Part shown: one piece after another, positions 11,377 to 22,065 of the stretch | Layout of the letters: every line of letters begins with the position of its first letter | Position numbering within the stretch: the first letter of the stretch is position 1 | From: Rutpela maculata | Lineage: Eukaryota; Arthropoda; Insecta; Coleoptera; Cerambycidae | Reading direction: 5' to 3' | Length of the DNA: 64,000 nucleotides | Assembly: GCA_936432065.2 (NCBI GenBank) | Contig: OW386290.2 | Span: 145,959,677-146,023,676, forward strand | Notes under the pieces: model-generated | What the model was told of the DNA's origin: nothing | Databases searched by the model: none | What the model saw: the letters and a program-made list of their open reading frames with translations, nothing else | Translations under genes and position numbers: made by a program

Positions 11377-12375
11377 TTAACTATTAGTAGCTGTAAAAGT
11401 TATGTTAAAAGCATTAATAACTTCCGAGAATGTACTACAATTGATATCACACACATCTGATATTTTATTGAAATTATTGCACATAACATGTATTGGGGAT
11501 CTAATAAGAGCGTTAGTTCTGGCCGTCTCGCAGTAAAACGTATTAGTCTGACGTGAGGTTATTCGGGGAACTTGGAAAGAAAACACCTAAAAGCGATGAA
11601 CAGTCTAATTTGTTGTGAAACAGGTTATATAACATTTTCAAACTATTTATTGCACGCCGCATTTCCAAAGGAGTAAGATTAAATTTATCAAGTAATAAGG
11701 AGTGTTGGTAGCCTCTTTCTGGATAGAAACCGTCAATTCTTAATGATAAGAATTTCAGAAATCTTCGCTGTACATTTTCGATGGCGTTTTTATGATAGGC
11801 ATAGTGCGGGTACCAGACTATCGAGCAGTATTCTAGTTTGGATCTTACGTATGAATAGTAGAGTGTTTTTAGAGCAAACTCGTTGGAGAATGAATGACAG
11901 TTTCTAACAATAAAACCTAACATTCTCAAGGCAGATGATGTTACTTGCGCCACATGGTTCGAGAAAGTAAGTTTCTGATCAAATATTACCCCCAAGTCTT
12001 TTACTGTTGTAGAACGCTCAAGTACTTGGGAATTTAAGGAGTAGTCAAACACAACTGGTTTAGATTTTCTTGTATAAGAAACAACTTTACATTTTGACGC
12101 ATTCAAATGGAGGTTGTTTTGGTTACACCAATTTTCTACTATTTTTAGTTGTGCTAGAACGTTTTCACAATCATCCACACTACCTATTTCTGCGAAGATC
12201 TTCATATCATCGGCAAATAACAGTTTGTCGCTTTGTACTATGTCTATGAGATCATTTATAAACAGCAGAAAAAGTAGTGGTCCGAGATTGGAACCTTGAG
12301 GTACACCCGAAGTTGCTATAAATAGTTCAGATTCATACCCATAGTACATTACGTACTGTTTTCTGTGATATGAAA
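11377..12375 (-). pseudogene. Non-LTR RT, palm to C-terminus (3' half)
   Basis: Starts at about SYHRKQYVMYYGYES and runs through GVPQGSNLGPLLFLLFINDL (palm motif B), KLLFADDMKIF (FADD catalytic motif), LHLNASKCKVVSYTRK, VKDLGVIFDQKLTFSNHV, YYSYVRSKLEYCSIVW and ENVQRRFLKFLSLR. After about residue 275 it shifts frame at 11543-11586 into FQVPRITSRQTNTFYCETAR, ending near 11377. Motif order and the SKLEY-x-S-x-VW block fit jockey/CR1-like elements. Most of this half is open, so the copy is fairly young. A related fragment lies at 57829-58263. Confidence 0.9.
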
Positions 12376-12377
12376 AT

Positions 12378-12671
12378 ATGAATGCAATCCGCATAGGAAA
12401 GTTTGATGCAACTAAAGAAACCCCTCGTCCACTTAAAGTTACTGTAAACGAAGAGTCTGTTGTTCACGATATCATCCATAAGGCTAAGGATCTGAAAAAC
12501 AATAATAACTATAAAAATATTAACATCTCACGGGATCGCACACCCAGACAAATCGAGCTTTATCAGACAGTCAAGAGGCAAATTAACGAACGCATAGCAG
12601 CTGGTGAAACCAACTTAAAAATCAAATATATACGTGGCGTTCCCAAAATTATTAATTCAAATTTAAACTAA
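12378..12671 (+). pseudogene. Non-LTR ORF1 C-terminal part
   Basis: An open frame of 97 codons encoding a basic protein end: ETPRPLKVTVNEESVVHDII, KAKDLKNNNNYKNINISRDR, TPRQIELYQTVKRQINERIA, then AGETNLKIKYIRGVPKI. The RPLKV...RDRT-x-RQ...L-x-IKY-x-RG-x-P order is typical of the C-terminal nucleic-acid-binding end of ORF1 in insect non-LTR elements. The first ATG lies right at the inversion junction and is probably fortuitous. The N-terminal two thirds were lost by 5' truncation. The stop at 12669 lies close to the ORF2 frame, which is already open upstream of it. Confidence 0.7.
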
Positions 12672-12689
12672 ATCAGCCCAACAATCCAA

Positions 12690-14260
12690 AGACTAGGACA
12701 ACTGAACTCTCATGTTACTATCAAAATGTGCGAGGCCTAAGAACAAAAGTAGACGAATTTTATTCTTCTATCAGTAACAATGAATTTAATATAATCGGCT
12801 TAACTGAAACCTGGCTGACAAGTGAAATCTCTAATTCAGAATATTTCCCCAATATATACTCTGTGTTTAGATCAGACAGAAATGTGAATATCACTGGACA
12901 TTCCCGCGGTGGTGGAGCTCTATTGGCGTTCAACAATAAGTGTAAAGTTTCCAAGCTGGATCTAAGTGCAATAACAATACCATTTCCAAATATCGACATT
13001 GTAGGCTGTAAGTGTCATTTAGATTTAAGTGTATTATATGTATACGTAATTTATGTTCCACCGAATATGCTTATAGATGAGTTTGATAACTTTTTTGAAT
13101 TACTTGAACAAATTGTAAGCACAAACTGTAATATTTTAATATTAGGTGACTTTAACGTAGCTAACTTCAACCACGAACATTTAAGAGACCATAAAACCCA
13201 AATTATATCAAATTTCATGGCATTTTCTAATTTATCTCAGGTTAATCGCATAGCAAACATAAATGAACGACTTTTGGATCTCATTTTCTCAAATACTGAA
13301 TGTGAGGTTATTCGAGATAATAGTCCTCTTGTAAAGGAGGACTCACATCATCCAGCTTTAAATTTAAACGTAACGTTAAATGATACTAATAATATCAACT
13401 TTGATAATAACTCATCAAGCAAAACATATAACTTTGGAAAAGCTAATTACCATGATTTATATAATGCCCTTTTAGGTGTTGATTGGAGTTTTTTGTCAAG
13501 CATGGATGATGTCAATAGGGCATGTTCGGAATTCTATGTCGTACTATATTCACTCCTTGACCAGTATGTTCCAACATACAATAAGACTACTAAAAACAAA
13601 TCTAAATATCCCAAATGGTATACTAGCGAAATTAAAAATAACATAACATTAAAAAATAAATATCGTTTTAAATATAAAAGACAAAAAAATGAGCAATATC
13701 TTCAAGAATTTAAAAGATTGAGAGCAGTAATAAAGACTCAGATAAGCATTGCCTATAAAAATTACCTAAATGGTGTACAAAATTCTGTAACAAACGATCC
13801 ATCAAATTTTTGGTCTTTTATACAAAACAAAAGAGATATGACCAGGATTCCGGGTTTATTGACAGATGAAGAAAATATGTACGACAGTCCAGGATCAATA
13901 GTTAATGGTTTCGGTAATTTTTTCAGTAGTGTTTATCTGCCGTCTAGTGATGGAGTAACTAACAATACCTACAGGGACGTGTCTTGTTTTAACATACCCC
14001 ATTTAACCGAAGATGAAATTATATCTGCTACTAGAAAGCTTAAGAATAAGATGACTTCAGGCCACGATAAAATTCCTTCTTTTCTTGTTAGAGATTGTGC
14101 ACATGCTCTGGCTCAACCACTTCTTATTATCTACAACTTATCCTTAAAAACAGCCGTATTTCCAGATTGTTGGAAATTAACTAGATTATGTCCGATTCTC
14201 AAGTCTGGAAATACATCTGAAATAAGTAACTACAGAGCCATAGCAATTCTATGCAACTTC
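12690..14260 (+). pseudogene. Non-LTR ORF2: endonuclease and RT N-terminus
   Basis: An uninterrupted frame of over 500 codons. The apurinic-type endonuclease comes first, with SCYYQNVRGLRTKVDEFY, IGLTETWL (catalytic Glu), ILILGDFNVAN (GDFN), LLDLIFSN and EDSHHPAL (SDHxPL-like). A linker with WYTSEIKNNITLKNKYRFKY and FWSFIQNKR follows, and then the RT fingers: KLKNKMTSGHDKIPSFLVRD, CWKLTRLCPILKSGN and SNYRAIAILCNF. The RT palm is absent from this half because the element was inverted there; it lies on the other strand at 11377-12375. All endonuclease signature residues appear intact. The true start is unclear because the frame opens upstream of the first candidate start. Confidence 0.92.
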
Positions 14261-14469
14261 ATAAATAAATAAATTCATAAATTTTTGTCCAAAAAAAATA
14301 AAATTTCTGGATAGGGCCACCCTTATCACCTAGGGGTATAAAAAATAGCCTACGACCTATTCTCAGACCTACCAAATATACACCAAAAATTTCATAAAAA
14401 TCGGTCAAGCCGTTTCGGAGGAGTTCGATAACAAAACCCCAAATCCCATCTAATTTGGACCACCCTATA

Positions 14470-15040
14470 TAGATGGATAAATCTATTTAACTATGGTCTG
14501 AGCATAAAGTGGACAGAAGAGCAAAAAAGGAGCGGTATTTTAACCAAAGGAAATAGCAGGTAGATGCATCGTCGTTGACTATGTTCTACCACAGACTTAT
14601 ATTTAAGATTATTACAGTTTTGCTGCTTAAGAGATTCTTTTTATCTTGAGTGATCCAAATTTGACGAGTACACGAAGATATCGCTTTGATATCTTATATT
14701 TTCCTAGATTGCGGGGCAAAAAAAACTTAAAACCCTTAGGTACAATAAAGTGTCATCCTGCTGGGTATTTTGGTATATTATGTATACTATTGACTTATAT
14801 ACAAAAAGTAAAAACGAGCAGCATAGGTTTAATAACAAGCTAAAAACGTACTCTTCGCCTGTTCACTGAACTTTTTATATAATTGTTACACATTCTATAA
14901 AATACTCTTCGTAGTTTTTTGTACATAATGTTAGTTTTAGACATTTTTAATTTTATAGTACGAACTTAGTTGGTAAAAAAAGACTCAGTGTAGAATAAAG
15001 TAAAAATTAAAAAAAAAACATACCATACCCTATTTGGGTT
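14470..15040. other. No gene recognised
   Basis: AT-rich sequence between the mariner right end and a retroposon-like tail. A 65-codon frame at 14646-14843 has no recognisable domain. Confidence 0.35.
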
Positions 15041-15043
15041 TCG

Positions 15044-15180
15044 AACCCGGGACCCTTGGATTCCGATTCAATTCAATTCAATTCAATTCAAAACAATTTT
15101 ATTTAACATTATTAGTACAAGAATGCGCCTAGACCGAGCCCCGATTCAGAGCCGACCACACCACCACGTCGCGCAACCCC
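15044..15180 (-). repeat. Retroposon 3' end with (TTGAA)n tail; B-box-like motif
   Basis: On the minus strand, GGCTCTGAATCGGGGCTCGG leads to AATGTTAAATAAAATTG and a (TTGAA)n tail at about 15064-15090. That is the form of a LINE or SINE 3' end. Just beyond it, 15044-15060 reads GGGTTCGAAACCC on the minus strand, which matches the tRNA B-box consensus GGTTCGANNCC, but I see no A box or cloverleaf. It interrupts a family A copy. Confidence 0.4.
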
Positions 15181-15490
15181 AAATTTACCCTAATTTACCC
15201 CCCAACCCTTCGTCGGAACAATATGAAAATATAATCTAGTTCCAGATCTCGTTAAAGTACATACGTGTGCCAAATTTCAAGTCAATATCTTAAACGGTTC
15301 CAGAGTAAACGTGCGCACAAAAAAAGTTAGACAGACAGACAGACCGACAGTCAGACAGACCGACAGACAGACATTTTTTTTTCGTTCAAACTTAAAATCT
15401 CGACGTTTCATGACATTTTAAGCCTATTTGAACAATAAAAATTTTTTTAAATTTTTTTGTCGTTACTAACTTCCACTGGATGTGGAAGTA
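15181..15490 (+). mobile_element. Family A (HINE-like) 3' half
   Basis: Begins in the AATTTACCC region and includes GTTCCAGAGTAAACGTGCGC, a GACA/GACC microsatellite (about 15333-15373), AAAATCTCGACGTTTCATGA and the 3' hairpin ACTTCCACTGGATGTGGAAGT. The 5' half is replaced by the retroposon-like tail at 15044-15180. Confidence 0.85.
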
Positions 15491-15547
15491 AAATATCATT
15501 TCATGTCCAAACCTACGAAGGCGTAGAAGGGTCACGGATGTTTTTTT

Positions 15548-16075
15548 CCAATTATTCCCAGATAAATTTGTAAATAATTTGATTATTCCCTGTTAAATCT
15601 GTAAATAATTGAATTATTCCCAGTTCAAACTGTAAATTTTATTATTCCCAGTTCAAACTGTAAATAATTCAATTGCTCCCAGTTGAATCTGTAAATAATT
15701 TAATTATTCCCACTTTAAACTGTAAATAATTCAATTATTCCCAGTTCAAACTGTAAATTTTTTTATTTCCAGTTCAAACTGTAAATAATTCAATTGCTCC
15801 CAGTTGAATCTGTAAATAATGTAATTATTCCCACTTTAAACTGTAAATAATTCAATTATTCCCAGTTCAAACTGTAAATTTTTTTATTCCCAGTTCAAAC
15901 TGTAAATAATTCAATTGCTCCCAGTTGAATCTGTAAATAATTTAATTATTCCCACTTTAAACTGTAAATAATTCAATTATTCCCAGTTCAAACTGTAAAT
16001 TTTTTAAATCCCACTTTAAACTGTAAACAAATATTATTCCCATTTTAAACAGTAAATAATTGAACTGGAACAGCT
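15548..16075. repeat. ~30-bp tandem array, left palindrome arm
   Basis: About 17 variants of GTAAATAATTCAATTATTCC followed by CAGTTCAAACT, with 28-31 bp units grouped in a higher-order pattern (a short TTTTTATTCCCAG unit recurs every few units). The satellite-like variation suggests repeated local duplication. The right-arm counterpart is 19101-19628. Confidence 0.9.
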
Positions 16076-16311
16076 GGAACACTCAGTCATTTCCAGTTTA
16101 AAAAAAATGTAAATACCTAATATTCTGTTTTGTATGAATGCGCAGTGGCTTTCCTCGAGTAAATTGGATACACAGTGGGTTACCTTGGATAGTATGGACG
16201 CATAGTAGGTTTCCTCGAAGAAAATACTTAAAGTAGAGGCTTTACTCCTATCGTGTAGTTTACGGCGCACAACGATTTTTTATATCTTTGTCATGCCATT
16301 TTCCGCGTATT

Positions 16312-16975
16312 AGTTCCACATCTAGTTGAAGTATATTAACGCAAAAAAAATTTGGAAATTTTCATTGTTTAAATAGGCTCAAAATGTCATGAAACGTCAA
16401 TATTTTAAGTTTGAACAAAATAAATTTGTCTGTCGCGTCGGTCTGTCTGTTAGTCTTTTATCTTTTTGGTGCTCACGATTACTCTGGAACTGTTTAACAT
16501 ATTGACTTAAAATAAGGCATATAAGTATTTTAACGAGATCTGGAACTAAATTGTATTTTGATTTTATTCTGTTGCAGAAATAAACGGTAAATTGGGGTAA
16601 ATGGGGGTAAATAGGTAAATCAAGCAAGTAATAGTCCATAAAATTGGTATTTAGTAAATATAAGAGGAGCTAAGGTCTGAAAAAAAATTTGGCATTAGCC
16701 ACACCTATTACCACCCCCACCCCATTATTAAAGGTGGTGAAAAAATAGTGTGATTTAGTGTGTGTACAAGAGCCAAAGTCATTAAGAATTTTTTTTCACT
16801 TTATTCATCCCCACCACCGATGTGGCATATAATTTTATGGGTTTTTTGGGTACATGATTTCAAATATTATAGTATTAAAGTTCCATAAACAATTATTTTC
16901 ATATAGTGGAATGCAAATATAGTATTTTTGTTGTAAGAGACTTGGATGTGGAAGTAGTGATTCCTTGGGCAGCGG
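16312..16975 (-). mobile_element. Family A (HINE-like) copy in left palindrome arm
   Basis: Full-length but diverged. Its 5' end CCGCTGCCCAAGGAATCACT is at 16975 and its 3' hairpin is degraded to TTCCACATCTAGTTGAA at 16312-16330. It has a reduced GACA-type core (TCTGTCGCGTCGGTCTGTCTG) and extra sequence GAATGCAAATATAGTATTTT near the 5' end, shared with the copies at 18201-18864 and 37961-38620. That marks a subfamily. Confidence 0.88.
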
Positions 16976-18196
16976 TTTTTTTTTAATCCCACTTTGAACT
17001 GTAAACAAATATTATTCCCATTTTAAGCAGTAAATAATTGAACTGGAACAGCTGGAACTGCAATTAACTCAGTCGTTTCCAGTTTTAAAAAAAATGTAAA
17101 TACCTATATTGAATATTATTCCCATTTTAAACAGTAAATAATTGAACTGGAACAGCTGGAACTGCAATTAACTCGGTCGTTTCCAGTTAAAAAAAATGTA
17201 AATACCTATATTGAATATTATTCCCATTTTAAACAGTAACTAAATGAACTGGAACAGCTGGAACTGCAATTAACTCTGTCGTTTCCAGTTAAAAAAAATG
17301 TAAATACCTATATTGAATATTATTCCCATTTTAAATAGTAAATGATTGAGCTGGAACAGCTGGAACTGCAATTAACTCTGTCGTTTCCAGTTTAAAAAAT
17401 ACCTATATTCAATATAGGTATTTTTAGTTATTGAATATAGGTATTTACATTTTTTTTTAACTGGAAACGACTGAGTTAGTTGCAGTTCCAGCTGTTCCAG
17501 TTCAATTATTTACTGTTTAAAATGGGAATAATATTCAATATAGGTATTTACATTTAAACAGTAAATAATTGAACTGGAACAGCTGGAACTGTAATTAACT
17601 CTGTCGTTTCCAGTTAAAAAAAAATGTAAATACCTATATTGAATATTATTCCCATTTTAAACAGTAAATGATTGAGCTGGAACAGCTGGAACTGCAATTA
17701 ACTCTGTCGTTTACATTTAAAAAAAATGTAAATACCTATATTTAATAAATAAAAATACCTATATTGAATACAGGTATTTTTTTAACTGGAAACGACAGAG
17801 TTAATTGCAGAGTCAGCTGTTCCAGTTAATTTAGTTACTGTTTAAAATGGGAATAATATTCAATATAGGTATTTACATTTTTTTTAACTGGAAACGACAG
17901 AGTTAATTGCAGTTCGAGCTGTTCCAGTTCATTTAGTTACTGTTTAAAATGGGAACAATATTCAATATAGGTATTTACATTTTTTTTAACTGGAAACGAC
18001 CGAGTTAATTGCAGTTCCAGCTGTTCCAGTTCAATTATTTACTGTTTAAAATGGGAATAATATTCAATATAGGTATTTACATTCTTTTTAAAACTGGAAA
18101 CGACTGAGTTAATTGCAGTTCCAGCTGTTCCAGTTCAATTATTTACTGCTTAAAATGGGAATAATATTTGTTTACAGTTCCAAGTGGGATTAAAAA
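16976..18196. repeat. ~110-bp units in alternating orientation at palindrome core
   Basis: Units contain GAACTGGAACAGCTGGAACT, GCAATTAACTCNGTCGTTTC, AATGTAAATACCTATATTGA and ATTATTCCCATTTTAAACAG. Forward units fill about 16976-17410, inverted units 17415-17554, forward units 17555-17755 and inverted units 17760-18196. The array is therefore symmetric about 17588 but contains nested inversions. It shares the ATTATTCCC/GTAAATAATTGAA core with the ~30-bp array, suggesting common origin. Confidence 0.85.
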
Positions 18197-18200
18197 AAAA

Positions 18201-18864
18201 CCGCTGCCCAAGGAATCACTACTTCCACATCCAAGTCTCTTACAACAAAAATACTATATTTGCATTCCACTATATGAAAATAATTGTTTATGGAACTTTA
18301 ATACTATAATATTTGAAATCATGTACCCAAAAAACCCATACAATTATATGCCACATCGGTGGTGGGGATGAATGAAGTGAAAAAAAATTCTTAATGACTT
18401 TGGCTCTTGTACACACACTAAATCACACTATTTTTTCACCACCTTTAATAATGGGGTGGGGGTGGTAATAGGTGTGGCTAATGCCAAATTTTTTTTCAGA
18501 CCTTAGCTCCTCTTATATTTACTAAATACCAATTTCATGGACTATTACTTGCTTGATTTACCTATTTACCCCCATTTACCCCAATTTACCGTTTAACTCT
18601 GCAACAGAATAAAATCAAAATACAATTTAGTTCCAGATCTCGTTAAAATACTTATATGCCTTATTTTAAGTCAATATGTTAAACAGTTCCAGAGTAATCG
18701 TGAGCACCAAAAAGATGAAAGACTAACAGACAGACCGACGCGACAGACAAATTTATTTTGTTCAAACTTAAAATATTGACGTTTCATGACATTCTGAGCC
18801 TATTTAAACAATGAAAATTTCCAATTTTTTTTTGCGTTAATATACTTCAACTAGATATGGAACT
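18201..18864 (+). mobile_element. Family A (HINE-like) copy in right palindrome arm
   Basis: Mirror image of 16312-16975, starting CCGCTGCCCAAGG at 18201 and ending with ACTTCAACTAGATATGG near 18860. It is followed by GTGCGCCGTAAACTACACGA and two 31-bp units. The same order is seen after the copy at 37961-38620, so the tail belongs to this subfamily. Confidence 0.88.
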
Positions 18865-19100
18865 AATACGCGGAAAATGACATGACAAAGATATAAAAAA
18901 TCGTTGTGCGCCGTAAACTACACGATAGGAGTAAAGCCTCTACTTTAAGTATTTTCTTCGAGGAAACCTACTACGCGTCCATACTATCCAAGGTAACCCA
19001 CTGTGCATCCAATTTACTCGAGGAAAGCCACTGCGCATTCATACAAAACAGAATATTAGGTATTTACATTTTTTTTAAACTGGAAATGACTGAGTGTTCC

Positions 19101-19628
19101 AGCTGTTCCAGTTCAATTATTTACTGTTTAAAATGGGAATAATATTTATTTACAGTTTAAAGTGGGATTTAAAAAATTTACAGTTTGAACTGGGAATAAT
19201 TGAATTATTTACAGTTTAAAGTGGGAATAATTAAATTATTTACAGATTCAACTGGGAGCGATTGAATTATTTACAGTTTGAACTGGGAATAAAAAAATTT
19301 ACAGTTTGAACTGGGAATAATTGAATTATTTACAGTTTAAAGTGGGAATAATTAAATTATTTACAGATTCAACTGGGAGCAATTGAATTATTTACAGTTT
19401 GAACTGGGAATGAAAAAATTAACAGTTTGAACTGGGAATAATTGAATTATTTACAGTTTAAAGTGGGAATAATTAAATTATTTACAGATTCAACTGGGAG
19501 CAATTGAATTATTTACAGTTTGAACTGGGAATAATAAAATTTACAGTTTGAACTGGGAATAATTCAATTATTTACAGATTTAACAGGGAATAATCAAATT
19601 ATTTACAAATTTATCTGGGAATAATTGG
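19101..19628. repeat. ~30-bp tandem array, right palindrome arm
   Basis: Inverted counterpart of 15548-16075 with the same unit order. Point differences and homopolymer-length differences show that the two arms have begun to diverge. Confidence 0.9.
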
Positions 19629-20217
19629 AAAAAAACATCCGTGACCCTTCTACGCCTTCGTACAAACCAGTAGATGAGATTTTTCGTATTCATATTTGTT
19701 CCTGTTCAATCTTCATTTTAAGGAATCGTTGTAGATACATCACAAATTCTAGGATTATGTATATGTACTCCATGATACTGTTCATATCCAAGAAACCAAA
19801 CAATTGTCATTATGTGGTTACAACAGCCAACGAGTACAAAAATATGGTGGTGCTTTCCACCACGTTATCGCGATTTCATATAAGCCTTTTTTAATAATAG
19901 CCCTGTCAATGAACGTTCAATAAGGGGAAATGCCGAGATCACAATTTTTTACTTGAGGGCTGTGTTTGAACTATTTAGGAGGTAAACATACCAAAAGTCC
20001 CCGAACATAGGAGGTGCGGGGGGTGCAAGGGGCACGAAGAAGGTCCCGGTTTTTGATTTTTCACTCATATCTCGAAAACGGTTAGCCATAATCAAAAAGT
20101 GGCTATATGCAAAATTAACGCTGACTAAATTTTTTACAATAAGGTTTCTATTAATTTTCGTCGTATCTGTTATGGTTCAGTAATGGATTGTAAATCTTTT
20201 AACTGTATTCCAACTGT

Positions 20218-20568
20218 TCAGAAAACAGTATTAGCATTTTTTGTTTCCATAACTAAATTTGTTTTTGATTTCCATATCAACCAAAATTGAATAATAATAA
20301 CGCTACTTAAAAAATATAAAAAGTCATTTTCGGTCAATTCAAAATAAAAACTGCTACTTATCACCCCGCGAGTGCCTTGGGTACCTTCCCTTATTGAAGA
20401 CCTGGAGATTGTTGGGCCCAACTTGAAGAGAACAACACCAGGAAAGTGCCGCTAATACACAAGGTATTTCAAATTCAAAAATCTATAATATATCATGTTC
20501 AGTTTGTCAGCATTAGGCTGACTGGTCCTTCGTCCGATTTATTCCCGCGTTAATAAACACCGACTTTA
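20218..20568. mobile_element. ~350-bp insertion in the foldback left arm
   Basis: The right arm reads continuously across CTGTATTCTAACTTTATTAT, whereas the left arm is split here. The insert is AT-rich with no TIR or coding sequence that I recognise. A second shorter insert (about 19919-20078), bounded by AACG on both sides, splits the outer part of the same arm. Confidence 0.5.
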
Positions 20569-21286
20569 TTATAAATTTATTATAAATTGGAAAAACATTT
20601 TAATAATAATCATTGTGAAAAAAAAACTTGTACAGATATCCGTTTCATAGCAGACTGAACTCAAATATTAAATGAAAAATGTCTTTGTGCCTGTAAGTGC
20701 GTGTATGCGTGTATACCGTTTCTTGTAAATACCATAACTTTTATTAGACTTAAAATATTTAATTACGATTTGGAACATATGTAAAACAGTATAGTACAAT
20801 AATCCTTATTGAAATTGGGCCATATCTGCAATACATGGTGATAACCAGAGATCTACACTCTCACAACATAATAATCTTATTAAAAATACCATGTTCCAAA
20901 TTTTAGGATAACATTGATATATCATCTAATTTAAATAAAGTTGGTTTGAACCTAACATACACCCGGTATATTGCGGTTTATATTTCTTATACATCTTCAT
21001 GGTTTTGTATGCTTAATCAAAAAACGCATTTTGCTCTGAAGTTAAAATAAAACCTATTTTATACACGCACACATACAAATACACGCACACACACACTCAT
21101 AGGCACAAAGACATTTTTTATTCGGTATTTGAATTCAGTCTGCTATGAAATGGATATCTGTACAATACATTTTTTTCCACGATGATTATTAATTTTTTTC
21201 AATTTATAATAAATTTATAATAAAGTTAGAATACAGTTAAAAGATATACAATCCATTACTGAACCATAACAGATACGACAAAAAAA

Positions 21287-22060
21287 CCGCTGCCCAAGGA
21301 ATCACTACTTCCACATCCAAGTCAATCACAACGAAAAAACTTTGTATGTGGAAATAATTGTTTATGGAACTTTAATAATATAATATTTCAAATCCTCTAC
21401 CCCAAAAACCCATAAAACGATACACCACATCGGTAGTGGGGTGGGGGTGGTGAAAGGGGTGGTAGTGGGGGTGGATGAAGTAAAAAAATATTTTGAGGTT
21501 TTTGGTTCTTGTACATACACTAAATCACAATTTTTTTTCATCCCCTTTAATAAGGGAGTGGGGGTGGGGGTGGTAATGGGGGTGGCTAATGTCAAAAATT
21601 TTTTTGAGACCTTAGCTTCTCTTGTATGTACTAAATACCAATTTTATGGACTCTTACCTGCTTTATTTACCCATTTACCCCAAATTTACCCCAATTTACC
21701 CCCCTACCCTTCGTCGGAACAACGTGAAAATATAATCTAGTTCTAGATCTCGTTAAAGTACATATGTGTACCAAATTTCAAGTCAATATCTTAAACGGTT
21801 CCAGAGTAAACGTACGCACAAAAAAAGTTACAGACAGACAGACAGACCGACAGACAGATCGACAGACAGACCGACAGACAGACCGACAGACAGACAGACC
21901 GACAGACAGACCGACAGACAGACAGACAGACAGACAGACAGAAATTTTTTTCGCTCAAACTTAAAATCTCGACGTTTCATGACATTTTAAGCCTATTTGA
22001 ACAATAAAAATTTTTGAAAATTTTTTTGTCGTTACTATACTTCCACTGGACGTGGAAGTA
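21287..22060 (+). mobile_element. Family A (HINE-like) copy, first of a tandem dimer
   Basis: Complete: 5' CCGCTGCCCAAGGAATCACT, subterminal ACTTCCACATCCA, a G-rich tract near 21435-21470, CCCATTTACCCC runs, a GACA/GACC microsatellite of about 110 bp (21831-21942, the longest in the window), AATCTCGACGTTTCATGAC and the terminal hairpin CTTCCACTGGACGTGGAAG. Five A residues separate it from the next copy in the same orientation. Confidence 0.92.
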
Positions 22061-22065
22061 AAAAA

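Larger units (their letters stand above)
11018..14260. mobile_element. Non-LTR retrotransposon with internally inverted halves
   Basis: The 3' half lies on the minus strand (11018-12375) and ends at the left in an (AAT)n tail. The 5' half lies on the plus strand (12376-14260): ORF1 C-terminus, then ORF2 endonuclease and N-terminal RT. The halves meet near 12375, where the 5'-truncated end of ORF1 abuts the RT palm. About 100 RT residues between the outer end of the inverted half (SNYRAIAILCNF) and the start of the 3' half (SYHRKQYV) are missing. This is the arrangement that twin priming predicts. Confidence 0.75.
9541..14467 (+). mobile_element. Tc1/mariner-type element carrying three nested insertions
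   Basis: The left end CAGGGTGGACCAAATTAGAC at 9541 and the right end, inverted as AGGGTGGTCCAAATTAGATG ending near 14467, are matching terminal inverted repeats flanked by TA, as expected for the Tc1/mariner superfamily. Only the middle and C-terminal parts of the transposase remain between them. The interior is interrupted by a 117-bp insertion (9911-10027), a MITE (10121-10875) and an inverted non-LTR element (11018-14260). The left part of the transposase was deleted. It remains possible that the two ends come from different copies. Confidence 0.65.
15514..19662. repeat. 4.15-kb near-perfect palindrome
   Basis: Positions x and 35176-x are complementary from the outer limit (TACGAAGG at 15514 against CCTTCGTA ending at 19662) to the inner arm limit near 17554/17622. 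The same sum holds at the outer satellite (15548/19628) and at the family A 5' end (16975/18201), so the arms have no net indel between those checkpoints. Arms are about 2.04 kb with a spacer of about 68 bp. A few substitutions separate them, for example CACAGTGGG on the left against CCCACTGTG/CATCC with a changed neighbour on the right. Each arm holds, from outside in, a ~30-bp array, two 31-bp CTCGAG-type units, a family A copy and ~110-bp units. Confidence 0.92.

Noticed and set aside
12760..12999. 79-codon minus-strand frame
   Set aside because: Antisense of the ORF2 endonuclease.
15044..15060. A tRNA gene suggested by the B-box-like GGGTTCGAAACCC
   Set aside because: No A box at the right distance and no acceptor or anticodon stems; better seen as possible SINE debris.
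16034..16270. Identical ~78-codon frames at 16034-16270 (minus) and 18906-19142 (plus)
   Set aside because: Duplicate frames arise because they lie in the two palindrome arms over 31-bp units and array DNA; no domain.
21764..21990. RQTD/PTDR-repeat peptides
   Set aside because: Translation of the GACA/GACC microsatellite in family A.
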